A DNA stretch of 64,000 nucleotides from an uncultured Eubacteriales bacterium (GCA_900548145.1 URJB01000009.1:1-64000), one strand, 5' to 3'; positions 34,482 through 44,184 are shown, numbered from the stretch's first letter. The notes: generated by a model from the sequence alone, not told the origin. Program-made: numbers and translations.

Positions 34482-37400
34482 ATGCGAAAGCACACGGCAC
34501 TGCAAAAGATCGCCGCCCTTCTTTCGGCTCTCTGTCTGCTGATGGGCGCTTTTCCCGCAATGGCGGCGGACGTGGGAGGCGTGGCGGTTCAGTCCGCCGC
34601 TTTGACCACCCAGTCTGCGCCCCTGAACGGCATGGTGCGGGTCTGGCTGTCCTCGCTGGGCAGCCCTTCCCGGCTGGATCTGACCGTGGCGGGCAGCTAC
34701 AGTCTGGGCGGCGATTTGTCCCGCTCTTTTTCCAGCGGGACAAGCCTGACCGTCAGCTTCAACAGCGCCTCCGGCCAACTGACGCTGTCCCAGAACGGCG
34801 TGGTGATCTATATGGGCGGCGATTTTTCCCTGCGCCGCCACAGCACCTCCGGCGTGAACGGACTCAAGATCGCGCAGGCCCGGAAAAGCGGCAATCCCTA
34901 TCCCGGAGACCTGTCCTTTCAGGCAGTGAAGCAGTCCGGCGGAAGCTACAAGCTCTATGTCATCGCCCATGTCTACATCGAGGACTATCTCTACGGCGTG
35001 GTTCCCTATGAAATGGGTAACTCCAGCAATGTAGAGGCGCTGAAGGCACAGGCGGTGGCCGCCCGCACCTACACCGTGCGGATGATGAGCCGCCGCGCGT
35101 CCAACCGCTACGACGTGGTGGATACCACCAGCGATCAGGTCTACCGGGGCACGCCCTCGGGCAACGCCAACTGCGTCACCGCCATTGACTCCACTCGGGG
35201 TATCGTGCTTCAGTACGGCGGCGAGTACGTCATGACCTATTATTCCGCCAGCAACGGCGGGCAGACCGAATCCGCGCCCCATGGCGTGGGCAGCGGCGCG
35301 TACGCCTATTTCACCGTCAAGGACGACCCCTTTGACTATGCCAACCCCAGTTCTACCGTGAAGAAAAAGACTGTATACAAGGATTTGACCCATGCGTCCA
35401 ACCCTTCGGGGCTGATATTCCTTTTGCAGCGCAAGGCGGAAAGCCAGCTGGGGCAGAGCGTGACGCTTGTTTCCCTGCAGAGCGTCACGCCCCATACGCC
35501 CAAGTATGAGGCCCCCAGCCGCCTGTATACGAAGATGGACTTTGAGCTGACCGCCCGAACCGCCAGCGGCAGTCTGCAAACCGTTACCGTAACCTGCGAT
35601 ATTTTCTCCGAGTTGGAAGGTCTGCTGGGCATGAGCATCCAGTCCGCCAAAAATGAACTTTGGAGCGTGGAGGAGACGGCCTCCGGGTTCAGCCTGCAGG
35701 CCCGGCGCTACGGCCACGGCGTGGGCATGAGCCAGCGGGGCGCCATGTACATGGGCAAGCTGGGCTATACCTACGATGAAATTCTGGGTTTCTATTACGA
35801 GGGCTGCCAGCGGGTACAGAAAAGCTTTACCAGCACCATTCTCAGCGCCTCCTCCAGCGAGGAGGAGACCACCGTCCGGGACCCCGCCGACCTGCCGGAG
35901 AACAGCTCTGCCTGCAAGGGCACGGTGAAGCTGGTGTCCGGCGGTTCGCTGATCCTGCGCAGCGGCAAGTATGATTCCTCGTCTGTGGTCAGCACGCTGA
36001 GCAACGGCACCATCGTGGAGGTGCTGACGAATGACGGCAGCTGGTGCTTTGTGCGCTACGGCAGCCTGAAGGGCTACGTGCCCACGGAAAATCTGGTCAT
36101 TACCGGCACCCCCCAGGGTTCGGAAGAAGCAGCCACCACGGTGCAGGGCTTCGTGACGGTCACGGCCAACGATTATGTGAACCTCCGTCAGGAGCCCAGC
36201 TTGAGCGCGAAAAAGCTGGGCACGGCCCCGACCGGCGCGGTGCTGACCGTGTTCTCCCTTTCGGGGGACTGGGCCTATGTGCAGTATATGAGCATCACGG
36301 CCTACGTCCACCGTAACTTTATCTCTGCCCTAACCACGGTCTATCCGGGCCAGAGCAGCTCCGGTGGCAGTAGCATGGCCATTGTGACCACCCAAAGCGG
36401 CACGGGAACGGTGAATCTGCGGACGACGGCCTCGACGGTCGGCGCGGCCATTGCCCAACTGCCGGTGGGAAGCCGGGTGACGGTACTCAGCGACGACGGC
36501 TCCTGGTGCCGCGTCCAGTGGGACGGGCTGGAAGGGTATATGATGCGCTCTTTCCTTCGCTATGAGCAGGACGCACAGCCCCCCGAAAACACCCCTTCTC
36601 CCACGGAATCGGCCGCGCCGTCGGAAAGTTCTTCGCCCTCCGAAAGCCCGGCCCCCACGCCTCGGCCCGCCGGCGTTTCCGCCACGGTGGCCAGCCAGCT
36701 GGTCTACCTGCGGCAGGAGCCGTCGGAAAACTCCGCGTCTGTGGTGCTGCTGGCCTTCGGCGACCCGCTGACGGTCTATTCCCAGACCGGGGAATGGTGG
36801 CAGGTCAGCTGGGAGGGCAGCATGGGCTATCTGCCCGCGTCCGCTGTCCGCCTGGAAACGTCCTCTGAAACGCCGGGGGATTCCACAGTTATTCGCAAGG
36901 CCCGGGTGACGACCGTCTCCGGCGGCCTGAATATGCGCATGGAGGGCAAGAGCGGCAGTCCCATTCTGACGGTGATTCCGCGCAATACGGTGATCGACGT
37001 GCTTTCTGTGGGCGACAGCTGGTGCAAGGTCAGCTACGGCGGACGCACCGGCTATGTGATGACTGTTTTCCTGACGCTTGAGGAAAGCACGGTCACGCCG
37101 ACAATGGCCCCCACGGCGGCGCCGACGGTCGAGCCGACAGCCGTCCCGACCGATGAACCTGCTGTATCGCCCTCCGTTTCGCCTACGGCGTCGCTTGAAA
37201 AAACGCCGGAGCCTACGGCGATTCCCACGGCGGCTCCCACAGCCGCCGGCCCTCAATATGCGCTGGTGACCACTGCCTCCGGCAGTCTGAACCTGCGCGC
37301 CCAGCCTTCGGCAATCGGAGCGCTGGTGACTCAAATTCCCCGCTTCGGCATGGTGGAGGTGCTGGAATACGGCTCCGAATGGTGCCGCCTGCGCTATAAC

Positions 37401-38087
37401 GCGCTGGAAGGATATGCGATGACCCGTTATCTGACGCTGGCTTCCGGCACGGCCACGGTGGTTCCCACGCCCAGCGCTACGCCGGCTCCCAGCGCGGGCA
37501 CGGCCCGGGTCAACACCGTCTCCGGCGGGCTGAACCTGCGTCAGTCGCCCAAGGCCAGCGCCAAAGTGCTGACGGTCATTCCCCGCCATGCGCTGGTGGA
37601 GGTGCTGGAAACGGTCGGCAGCTGGTCTCATGTGCGGTACGGAACGTGGGACGGGTATGTGGTTTCCAGTTATCTGCAATATGAAATGACAGGTTCCACG
37701 CCGACTGCTGCGCCGACGGCAGCGCCTGCCTCCGGCGAGACGAACGCGCCTACGCCGTCGCCCGCGCCCGTGACCGCCGCGCCGACTGCGTCCGTCACCG
37801 CAACGCCCTCTCCCAGCCCTGCTCCTGTACTGGACGATACGCTGGAAGACGTGCCGAACGGCATTCTGGCGCTGATCGCTCCCCGGCAGGGGGAAAGCTA
37901 TGTGGCTGTCTGGACGGAATGCCGGGAACGCAGCGAAAAGCTGGCCGTGCTGCCGGAAGGCTCCATGGCGCGCATTATCCGCCGGGGCGAAACATGGTGC
38001 GAAATTCAGTATGATATGTACGATGCATCCAAGACCGGCTATTGTCTGACCCAATGCCTGAATCCGCTGGAGGGAACATGGAACTGA
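34482..38087 (+). CDS. Large secreted SpoIID/LytB-domain protein with about eight SH3 repeats
   Basis: This 1201-residue protein has a signal peptide (RKHTALQKIAALLSALCLLMGAFPAMA), an N-terminal beta domain and a SpoIID domain (about 155-440). The likely catalytic Glu177 lies in VVPYEMG, and the family end motif YGHGVGMSQRGA is intact. Seven clear bacterial SH3 repeats and an eighth degenerate one follow (about 475-1195), split by Pro/Thr-rich linkers. SpoIID is a lytic transglycosylase acting on glycan strands stripped of stem peptides, needed for engulfment. Here the domain carries a wall-binding tail, so it may act on vegetative or cortex peptidoglycan instead. ATG 34482 has GGAGG upstream. 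The last ten bases overlap the next gene. Confidence 0.85.
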   Translation: MRKHTALQKIAALLSALCLLMGAFPAMAADVGGVAVQSAALTTQSAPLNGMVRVWLSSLGSPSRLDLTVAGSYSLGGDLSRSFSSGTSLTVSFNSASGQLTLSQNGVVIYMGGDFSLRRHSTSGVNGLKIAQARKSGNPYPGDLSFQAVKQSGGSYKLYVIAHVYIEDYLYGVVPYEMGNSSNVEALKAQAVAARTYTVRMMSRRASNRYDVVDTTSDQVYRGTPSGNANCVTAIDSTRGIVLQYGGEYVMTYYSASNGGQTESAPHGVGSGAYAYFTVKDDPFDYANPSSTVKKKTVYKDLTHASNPSGLIFLLQRKAESQLGQSVTLVSLQSVTPHTPKYEAPSRLYTKMDFELTARTASGSLQTVTVTCDIFSELEGLLGMSIQSAKNELWSVEETASGFSLQARRYGHGVGMSQRGAMYMGKLGYTYDEILGFYYEGCQRVQKSFTSTILSASSSEEETTVRDPADLPENSSACKGTVKLVSGGSLILRSGKYDSSSVVSTLSNGTIVEVLTNDGSWCFVRYGSLKGYVPTENLVITGTPQGSEEAATTVQGFVTVTANDYVNLRQEPSLSAKKLGTAPTGAVLTVFSLSGDWAYVQYMSITAYVHRNFISALTTVYPGQSSSGGSSMAIVTTQSGTGTVNLRTTASTVGAAIAQLPVGSRVTVLSDDGSWCRVQWDGLEGYMMRSFLRYEQDAQPPENTPSPTESAAPSESSSPSESPAPTPRPAGVSATVASQLVYLRQEPSENSASVVLLAFGDPLTVYSQTGEWWQVSWEGSMGYLPASAVRLETSSETPGDSTVIRKARVTTVSGGLNMRMEGKSGSPILTVIPRNTVIDVLSVGDSWCKVSYGGRTGYVMTVFLTLEESTVTPTMAPTAAPTVEPTAVPTDEPAVSPSVSPTASLEKTPEPTAIPTAAPTAAGPQYALVTTASGSLNLRAQPSAIGALVTQIPRFGMVEVLEYGSEWCRLRYNALEGYAMTRYLTLASGTATVVPTPSATPAPSAGTARVNTVSGGLNLRQSPKASAKVLTVIPRHALVEVLETVGSWSHVRYGTWDGYVVSSYLQYEMTGSTPTAAPTAAPASGETNAPTPSPAPVTAAPTASVTATPSPSPAPVLDDTLEDVPNGILALIAPRQGESYVAVWTECRERSEKLAVLPEGSMARIIRRGETWCEIQYDMYDASKTGYCLTQCLNPLEGTWN

Positions 38088-38812
38088 AACCGGGAGAGAG
38101 AATCGACGACCTGCAGCTGGACGGGCTTCACATCCTCCAAAAGAAGGATGGCTTCCGCTTCGGTATGGACGCCGTCCTGCTGGCAGATTTCACCCGTACC
38201 CGGCCCCGGGAACGCATCGCCGATCTTGGCACAGGCACGGGCATTTTGCCGCTGCTGCTGAGTCATCAGCAGCCCGATACCCAGTTTGAAGCCATCGAGC
38301 TGCAGCCCGATATGGCGGACATGGCCGGGCGTTCGGTGGAATTGAACGGCCTTTCCGATCGGATTCACGTCCACGCCATGGATCTGCGTCAGGCCCCGGA
38401 AGCGTTCGGCTACGAGAAATTTCACGCCGTGGTGTGCAATCCGCCCTACGGCAAGCAGAACGGCACGCTGAAAAGCCAAACGGAAACCGTGTCGCTGGCC
38501 CGGCATGAGCGGGACACCTCCATAGGTGAGATCGTGAAAAGCGCCGGGGCGCTTCTGCGCACCATGGGACGGCTGACCATGGTGTTCCCGGCCCAGCGCT
38601 TTCTGGAACTGTGCGACGAGCTGCGCCGCTATCGGCTGGAGCCCAAGCGGGTACGAATGGTCTGCGCCAAGCTGGAGAAGCCGCCCTATCTGGTGCTGGT
38701 GGAAAGTATGAAGAATGCCCGGCCCGGCCTGCACTGGATGCCGCCGCTGGTGGTCTACGATCCGCAGGGCCGGGAAACGCCGGAAATCGAACGAATCTAT
38801 CATAAGGGCTGA
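38078..38812 (+). CDS. tRNA1(Val)-A37 N6-methyltransferase, TrmN6/YabB-like
   Basis: This 244-residue SAM methyltransferase has the cofactor loop IADLGTGTGILPLLL (about residues 44-58) and the adenine-N6 catalytic motif NPPYG. The family modifies A37 of tRNA-Val. ATG 38078, with GGAGGG five bases upstream, is chosen over an earlier in-frame start. The gene overlaps the SpoIID-type gene by ten bases and, tail to tail, the SpoVB-like gene by 13 bases. In many Firmicutes a related gene sits beside a GIY-YIG protein and rsmI, which are not here. Confidence 0.87.
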   Translation: MELKPGERIDDLQLDGLHILQKKDGFRFGMDAVLLADFTRTRPRERIADLGTGTGILPLLLSHQQPDTQFEAIELQPDMADMAGRSVELNGLSDRIHVHAMDLRQAPEAFGYEKFHAVVCNPPYGKQNGTLKSQTETVSLARHERDTSIGEIVKSAGALLRTMGRLTMVFPAQRFLELCDELRRYRLEPKRVRMVCAKLEKPPYLVLVESMKNARPGLHWMPPLVVYDPQGRETPEIERIYHKG

Positions 38813-40131
38813 ACTGCGCTCAACGCGTTTTTCTCCGATTCATCGGAAGAAAGGCGCGTTTTTTGACGGAAGAACAGCACACCCAGATTCCACAAAAGGG
38901 TGCAGAACTGTCCTGCCCCCTGTGCCAGCAGTACGCCGTACTGCCGCAGCTCCGGCCGGGCGGGCAGAAGCCAGATCAGCAGGAGCGTCAGCCCGGAAAC
39001 GGGCAGCGACCCCAGCATGGACAGCTTTTGCAGCCCCAGTGCCGACAGAATGCCGCCGGACACATGAGCAAAGGCGAACAGCAGGCACAGGGGCGCACCG
39101 AAGCGGAACAGCGGGGTCAGCTCCGGCAGCCGGTACAGCCACCGGGCCAGCAGGGGCGCGGCCAGCCAGACCGCCCCGGCGCTGCCCAGCCCGGCTGGGG
39201 CGGCGGTCAGGAAGCACTTGCCGACCAGCCGCCGAAGTTCTTTGGGTTCCTTCTCCGCCAACGCGATCCTCGGCAAAAGCACCATGGACAGGGAGCCGGT
39301 GAACACGCAGGGCAGCATCAGAACGGGCGTCACCATGCCGGAAAGCATTCCCAGCCGGGCAGTGGCCTCCCGGGCGGCAAGGCCCGAAGCCTGCAGCCGC
39401 AGGGGAATCCAGACGGCTTCCACGGCCCGGAGCAGCATTTGCACAAGCCGGGTGCCCGTGGTGGGCAGCGCCAGCCGCAGCACGGGCTTTCGCCAGCTTC
39501 GGGCGGTCTCCATGGGCGACAGGGGCAGACGAAGTACCGCCAGTACAAAGGCCAGCCCCAGCACCTCAGCGGCCATGGTGGAAAAGACCGGCACCGCCGC
39601 CGCCCACGGGGCCGCCAGATGGGGCAGCGCCAACAAAAGCCCTACGCAGATCGTCAGCCGGAGCAGCTGCTCCACCAGCTCCGACCACGCGGGCAGCAGG
39701 CTGCGTTCCACCCCGTACAGGTAGCCGTTGTATACCGCCGAATAGCCCAGAATCAGGATGCAGGGCGCGCTGCACCACAGGGATGGAAGCACCCGCACAT
39801 CGCCGGTCAGCCGTGCCAGCTGCGGCGAAAAAAGCAGCATCAGGGGCATGAGCACGAGCGCCGCTATGCGCACCAGCCAAAGCCCGGCCAGCAGGGGCTT
39901 TGTGCGGTCCTCCGGCCGGGCCTTGGCCGTCATGCGGCTCACAGCCAGCGGCAGCCCGGAGGTCAGCGGGGTAATGGCCAGCATATGGACGCTCTGGCTC
40001 AGCTCCGCAATGCCCATGATCTCCGCCCCCAGCAGCCGGGACAGCAGAATGCGCAGCAGCATTCCGAGGGCACGGACAATGCCGTTGACCGCCGTGATCT
40101 TCAGGGTTTGTTTCGCCGCGCTTTGCTTCAT
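38800..40131 (-). CDS. SpoVB/MurJ-type polysaccharide flippase
   Basis: This 443-residue protein has about 12 to 14 membrane helices and the opening NGIVRALGMLLRILLSRLLGAEIMGIAELSQSV typical of the SpoVB branch of the MOP/MVF flippase superfamily. In Bacillus SpoVB is needed for spore cortex; relatives flip lipid-linked sugars. Here it stands alone, leftward, and its 3' end overlaps the trmN6-like gene. GGGAGGGG precedes the ATG. A vegetative lipid II or oligosaccharide flippase is the alternative. Confidence 0.8.
   Translation of the reverse strand: MKQSAAKQTLKITAVNGIVRALGMLLRILLSRLLGAEIMGIAELSQSVHMLAITPLTSGLPLAVSRMTAKARPEDRTKPLLAGLWLVRIAALVLMPLMLLFSPQLARLTGDVRVLPSLWCSAPCILILGYSAVYNGYLYGVERSLLPAWSELVEQLLRLTICVGLLLALPHLAAPWAAAVPVFSTMAAEVLGLAFVLAVLRLPLSPMETARSWRKPVLRLALPTTGTRLVQMLLRAVEAVWIPLRLQASGLAAREATARLGMLSGMVTPVLMLPCVFTGSLSMVLLPRIALAEKEPKELRRLVGKCFLTAAPAGLGSAGAVWLAAPLLARWLYRLPELTPLFRFGAPLCLLFAFAHVSGGILSALGLQKLSMLGSLPVSGLTLLLIWLLPARPELRQYGVLLAQGAGQFCTLLWNLGVLFFRQKTRLSSDESEKNALSAVQPL
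38822..38864 (+). terminator. Terminator of the trmN6 transcript inside the convergent gene
   Basis: AACGCG (38822-38827) pairs with CGCGTT (38855-38860), TCCGA (38834-38838) pairs with TCGGA (38843-38847), and six T follow from 38859. The element lies within the last codons of the opposing SpoVB-like gene. Confidence 0.65.
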
Positions 40132-40203
40132 TGTGTTCCCCTCCCGCTCAGGAAAGCCTATTCGACCGGAAGGAAAACCATGCCCCGAAGCCCCGGCACC
40201 GTC

Positions 40204-40232
40204 TTGAAACTTTGACGGGGATGGGGTATACT
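40204..40232 (+). promoter_or_regulatory. Promoter of the GH2/RidA/ATP-grasp operon
   Basis: TTGAAA (40204-40209), a 17-base spacer and TATACT (40227-40232) form a strong promoter 41 bases before the GH2 start. Confidence 0.65.
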
Positions 40233-40272
40233 CAAAATGCCTGAATTGTGCTGCAAAAAGGAGAAGGAGACG

Positions 40273-42030
40273 ATGCTGACCCCTTTTGGAGAAAAATTGG
40301 ACCGGGAAATGCCTCTTTCCGAATATCCGCGCCCCCAGCTTCGGCGGGAAGGCTGGCAGTGCCTGAACGGCTCATGGGAATACGCCATTCGTCCCACCCT
40401 CCCCGAAGAACCCTTCCCGGAAAGCTGGGACGGCTCCATTCTGGTGCCCTTTTCGCCGGAAAGCGAACTGAGCGGCGTGGGCCGCACCCTTCGGCCCGCA
40501 GAGACGCTCTGGTACCGCAGATATTTTGCTTTGCCGGAAAACTGGAACGCGGGCAAACGGCTGCTGCTGCATTTCGGCGCGGTGGATCAGGAGGCGGCAG
40601 TGTTTGTCAACGGCCAAAAAGCCTGGGAGCACCGGGGCGGCTACAATGCCTTTACTGTGGACGCAACGGCCTTTATTCAGCCAAAGAATGAACTGATCGT
40701 CCGGGTCTATGACGATACGGACGCGTCCTGGCACACCCGCGGCAAGCAGCGCACGAAGCGGGGCGGCATCTGGTACACCCCTCAAAGCGGTATTTGGCAG
40801 ACGGTCTGGATGGAATGGGTGCCGGAAGCCTACATCCAGCGGGTGCGTCTGATCCCGGATATCGACCGCGGAGAATTGGAATTGACCGTGTTCGCCAGCC
40901 GCCCGGGCGAGGGAACCGCCGTGTTGCAGGGCGAGCGCTTTGCGTTTACTGTCGGAACACCCGTGCGTCTGCCGGTGCGGGATCAGCGCTTGTGGAGCCC
41001 CGACGACCCATGGCTGTACCCGTTGGAGCTTCATTTTGGGGAAGACCGGGTCGAAAGCTATTTCGCCATGCGGAAAACGGAAGTCCGCGTCGGGAAGGAT
41101 GGCGTTCGCCGCCTGTACCTGAACGATCGCCCCTGTTTTCATAACGGGCTGCTGGATCAGGGATACTGGCCCGACGGCTTATACACCGCTCCCGCCGACG
41201 AAGCGATGATTTTCGACCTGCAGACTGCCAAAAAGTTGGGCTACAATATGCTTCGCAAGCATATCAAGGTGGAGCCCATGCGATGGTATTATCACTGCGA
41301 CCGACTGGGACTGCTGGTGTGGCAGGATATGCCCAACGGCGGCGGAAAGTATCACTTTTCCACCATCAGCTTCCCACTGGTCACCGGCGTTCATCACCGG
41401 GACGACCGCTATCGGAAATTTGCCCGGGAAAGCCGGCAGGGGCGGGAGGAATACCGCGCGGAGCTGCGGGAGATGATCACGCAGCTGGAAAGCGTGCCCT
41501 CCATCGTGCTGTGGGTGCCCTTCAACGAAGGCTGGGGACAGTTTGACGCGGCGGACGCCTGCCGCATCATCCGTTCAGTGGACGAAAGCCGCCCCATCGA
41601 CCACGCCAGCGGCTGGCACGACCAGAAGATCGGCGACCTTCAAAGCCTGCACGTGTATTTCCGGCCTTATCGTTTCCGGCCGGACAAGCTGGGCCGGGCG
41701 GTGATCTTGAGCGAATTTGGCGGCTACAACCTGCGGCTGGAGGGCCACTGCTGGAACGACGTGAACTATGGCTACAAGGGCTTTTCCGACCGGGAAGCGC
41801 TGTGGCAGGCTTACCGCAAGCTGATGGAGGAGCAGATTCTGCCCGCCATCCCCCGGGGACTGTGCGCCGCCGTTTATACGCAGCTGACAGACGTGGAGGA
41901 CGAGCTGAACGGCGTTATGACCTACGATCGTCGGCTCATCAAGCTGCCGGAGGAAACCCTGCGGCAGCTGAACCGCCGCCTGCTGGAAGCAGGCGCACAA
42001 ATGGGCGAATCAAAAGAAAAGGAGAAATGA
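40273..42030 (+). CDS. Glycoside hydrolase family 2 protein (beta-galactosidase/glucuronidase type)
   Basis: This 585-residue enzyme has a jelly-roll sugar-binding domain (about 20-170), an Ig-like domain (about 175-270) and a TIM barrel. The acid/base is Glu419 in FNEGWGQFD and the nucleophile Glu481 in LSEFGGYN. It lacks the extra domains of large LacZ enzymes and has no signal peptide. The exact glycoside is not clear. ATG 40273 with AAGGAG is preferred to an in-frame ATG at 40237. RidA follows three bases after the stop. Confidence 0.85.
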   Translation: MLTPFGEKLDREMPLSEYPRPQLRREGWQCLNGSWEYAIRPTLPEEPFPESWDGSILVPFSPESELSGVGRTLRPAETLWYRRYFALPENWNAGKRLLLHFGAVDQEAAVFVNGQKAWEHRGGYNAFTVDATAFIQPKNELIVRVYDDTDASWHTRGKQRTKRGGIWYTPQSGIWQTVWMEWVPEAYIQRVRLIPDIDRGELELTVFASRPGEGTAVLQGERFAFTVGTPVRLPVRDQRLWSPDDPWLYPLELHFGEDRVESYFAMRKTEVRVGKDGVRRLYLNDRPCFHNGLLDQGYWPDGLYTAPADEAMIFDLQTAKKLGYNMLRKHIKVEPMRWYYHCDRLGLLVWQDMPNGGGKYHFSTISFPLVTGVHHRDDRYRKFARESRQGREEYRAELREMITQLESVPSIVLWVPFNEGWGQFDAADACRIIRSVDESRPIDHASGWHDQKIGDLQSLHVYFRPYRFRPDKLGRAVILSEFGGYNLRLEGHCWNDVNYGYKGFSDREALWQAYRKLMEEQILPAIPRGLCAAVYTQLTDVEDELNGVMTYDRRLIKLPEETLRQLNRRLLEAGAQMGESKEKEK

Positions 42031-42033
42031 ATC

Positions 42034-42414
42034 ATGAAACAGGTACTTCACACGGAAAAAGCTCCCGCCGCCATCGGCCCCTATGCGCAGGGCTGGAAGG
42101 TGGGCGATATGGTCTATACCTCCGGTCAGCTGGGCGTCGACATGGAGACCGGCAAGCTGGCCGAGGGCGTGGAAGCGCAGGCTCGCACCTCCATGCGCAA
42201 TGTGGGCGAGATCCTGAAGGCCGCAGGCGCTTCCTACGGCGATGTGGTCAAGACCACCATTTTCGTTAAGGACTTGGCGGACTTCAAAACCGTCAATACG
42301 GTGTATGCGGAGTTCTTCGATGGCGTTTATCCCGCCCGCAGCTGCGTGCAGGTGGCAGCGCTGCCCATGAGTGGGCTGGTGGAGATCGAAGCCGTGGCCA
42401 TGGTGGAGGCGTAA
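42034..42414 (+). CDS. ridA: RidA family enamine/imine deaminase
   Basis: This 126-residue protein matches RidA/YjgF from end to end (APAAIGPYAQGWKVGDMVYTSGQ). The conserved substrate arginine is in PARSCVQVAALP. RidA hydrolyses reactive 2-aminoacrylate and related enamines released by PLP enzymes. AAGGAG lies inside the end of the GH2 gene nine bases before the ATG. A PLP aminotransferase is encoded further along the same strand. Confidence 0.94.
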   Translation: MKQVLHTEKAPAAIGPYAQGWKVGDMVYTSGQLGVDMETGKLAEGVEAQARTSMRNVGEILKAAGASYGDVVKTTIFVKDLADFKTVNTVYAEFFDGVYPARSCVQVAALPMSGLVEIEAVAMVEA

Positions 42415-42420
42415 GCGACC

Positions 42421-43293
42421 TTGAACGGACTGCTCATCGTCAACGCTTTTTTGAAAAACGGCAAGTTCGGCGCACTTTACGACCTGCTGGCGGACGCGGC
42501 CCGGCGGCTGGAGATCGGCCTTGTGGTTCAGACCAACGCGGAGGTCGTCTCCGCCCTTTGCCGGGGCGCGTTCCAGTCGGAAGACTATGATTTCTGCCTG
42601 TTTTGGGATAAGGACGTGCAGCTGGCGGCCCAGCTGGAAGGGCTGGGGATGCGGCTGTTCAATTCGTCGGACGCCATCGCCGCCTGTGACGACAAGGCTC
42701 TGACTTATCTGCGGCTAAAACCCTGCGGCCTTCCCATGCCGGAGACGGTGATCGCCCCCAAAACTTTTTCCAACGTGGGCTATACCGACCTGACCTTTGC
42801 CCGGGAGATCGGCGCGGCCATGGGCTATCCGCTGATTGTGAAGGAATGCTTCGGTTCCTTCGGAATGCAGGTGTACTGGTGCAGCGATGAAGCCGAACTG
42901 CTAGAAAGGATCGGCAAACTGGGCGGCTCACCGTTCCTGTTCCAGAAGCCGGTGATGGAAAGCCTTGGCCGGGATGTGCGGGTGAACGTGGTGGGGGACA
43001 GAGCCGTGGCGGCCATGCTGCGCCACAGTCAAAACGGCGACTTCCGCAGCAACCTGACTATTGGCGGCACGATGGAACCCCACGCGCTGACCCGCGAGGA
43101 AGAAACGCTGGCCGTCCGGGCCACGCAGGCGCTGGGGCTGGATTTTGCCGGTGTCGATCTCCTTTTCGGCAAGGACGGCCCGGTGCTGTGCGAGGTCAAT
43201 TCCAACGCCCATTTTGCCACGACTTTGCAATGCACGGGCGTGAATATGGCGGAGGAGATTCTGCGGCACATCCATGAAACGTGCCGCCCCTGA
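42421..43293 (+). CDS. RimK-type ATP-grasp ligase, first of two
   Basis: This 290-residue protein has a preATP-grasp domain (1-90) and an ATP-grasp fold with the lysine region YPLIVKECFGSFGMQV and the Mg-binding end FAGVDLLFGKDGPVLCEVNSNAHF. RimK-type enzymes join amino acids to a carboxylate with ATP. It begins at TTG 42421, supported by GGAGG about 11 bases upstream in ridA. A second ATP-grasp protein follows after 16 bases. Substrates are unknown. Confidence 0.84.
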   Translation: MNGLLIVNAFLKNGKFGALYDLLADAARRLEIGLVVQTNAEVVSALCRGAFQSEDYDFCLFWDKDVQLAAQLEGLGMRLFNSSDAIAACDDKALTYLRLKPCGLPMPETVIAPKTFSNVGYTDLTFAREIGAAMGYPLIVKECFGSFGMQVYWCSDEAELLERIGKLGGSPFLFQKPVMESLGRDVRVNVVGDRAVAAMLRHSQNGDFRSNLTIGGTMEPHALTREEETLAVRATQALGLDFAGVDLLFGKDGPVLCEVNSNAHFATTLQCTGVNMAEEILRHIHETCRP

Positions 43294-43309
43294 AAGAAGG
43301 AGAAAAGCC

Positions 43310-44158
43310 ATGAAAATCGTCTGGCTGCTGTATCAGCAGGAAGACCTGTCCGCCAATCGGGATTATGCCCGGCTGATGCGGGAAAACGGTCTGAAACGGG
43401 ATATGAAGATCGAAACGGTGCTGACCCGCGACCTGACGCTTCTGCTGGACGAAAATGGAACGCCCTCCTGCCTGCGCAAGGGCAGGAAGGAACGCCCGGA
43501 CGCGGTCATTGCCCGGATGCGGGAGCCGCTGTACAGCCGGCATTTCGAGCGGATGGGCGTGCCGGTCTTTAACGGTTCCGAGGTCTGCCGCATCTGCAAC
43601 GATAAGCGCCAGACCCTGCAGTTCCTTTCCGGGCTGCCCATGCCCCGCACCACGTTTCTTACGCCGTTTACGCCCATGCCTCAGGACGGCCCCGTGATCG
43701 TCAAGCCTGCCTGCAGCCATGGGGGAGACCGGGTGGAGCTGGTGGAGACCCAATTCCAGTGGAACGACGCGCTGGAAGCCCTGCAGGGCGAACCGGCCCT
43801 GATGCAGTCCGTCACCAGAAGGCCGGGGCGCGACCTGCGGGTGTATGTGCTGTTCGGCCAGATCGTGGCGGGCGTGATGCGCACCGCCAAAAGCGGCGTA
43901 GTGAGCAACTATAAGCGCGGGGGAAACGTAGCGCTGCATGACCTCAGCCGGGAAGAATGCCAGTTGGCGGAGGAAGTGATCGCCCGGTTCGACGCGGCGG
44001 GCGCGCCGCTGTGCTTTGCCGGGGTCGATCTGCTCTACGAGGACTACGGCCCCGTCGTCGGCGAGGTGGAGGACGTGGTGGGAAGCCGGATGCTGTACCG
44101 CGTCAGCGATCTGGATGTGGTGGGGCTGTATCTGGACGAAATCCGCCGCAGAATCTAG
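43310..44158 (+). CDS. RimK-type ATP-grasp ligase, second of two
   Basis: This 282-residue protein has the same fold as its neighbour but low identity to it. It shows GPVIVKPACSHGGDRVELV, the RDLRVYVLFGQIVAGVMR strand and the end FAGVDLLYEDYGPVVGEVEDVVG. The last Mg-ligand position reads E-V-E-D-V in place of the usual E-x-N, so metal binding may differ. ATG 43310 has AAGGAG seven bases upstream. Pairing suggests a heteromer or two steps of one pathway; the product is unknown. Confidence 0.8.
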   Translation: MKIVWLLYQQEDLSANRDYARLMRENGLKRDMKIETVLTRDLTLLLDENGTPSCLRKGRKERPDAVIARMREPLYSRHFERMGVPVFNGSEVCRICNDKRQTLQFLSGLPMPRTTFLTPFTPMPQDGPVIVKPACSHGGDRVELVETQFQWNDALEALQGEPALMQSVTRRPGRDLRVYVLFGQIVAGVMRTAKSGVVSNYKRGGNVALHDLSREECQLAEEVIARFDAAGAPLCFAGVDLLYEDYGPVVGEVEDVVGSRMLYRVSDLDVVGLYLDEIRRRI

Positions 44159-44175
44159 CCGAACGGGCAAACGCG

Positions 44176-44184
44176 TGGTATAAT
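44176..44184 (+). promoter_or_regulatory. Extended -10 promoter before rffA-like gene
   Basis: TGGTATAAT (44176-44184) is an extended -10 element (TGnTATAAT) in the 70-base gap after the ATP-grasp pair. No matching -35 is visible. Confidence 0.5.
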
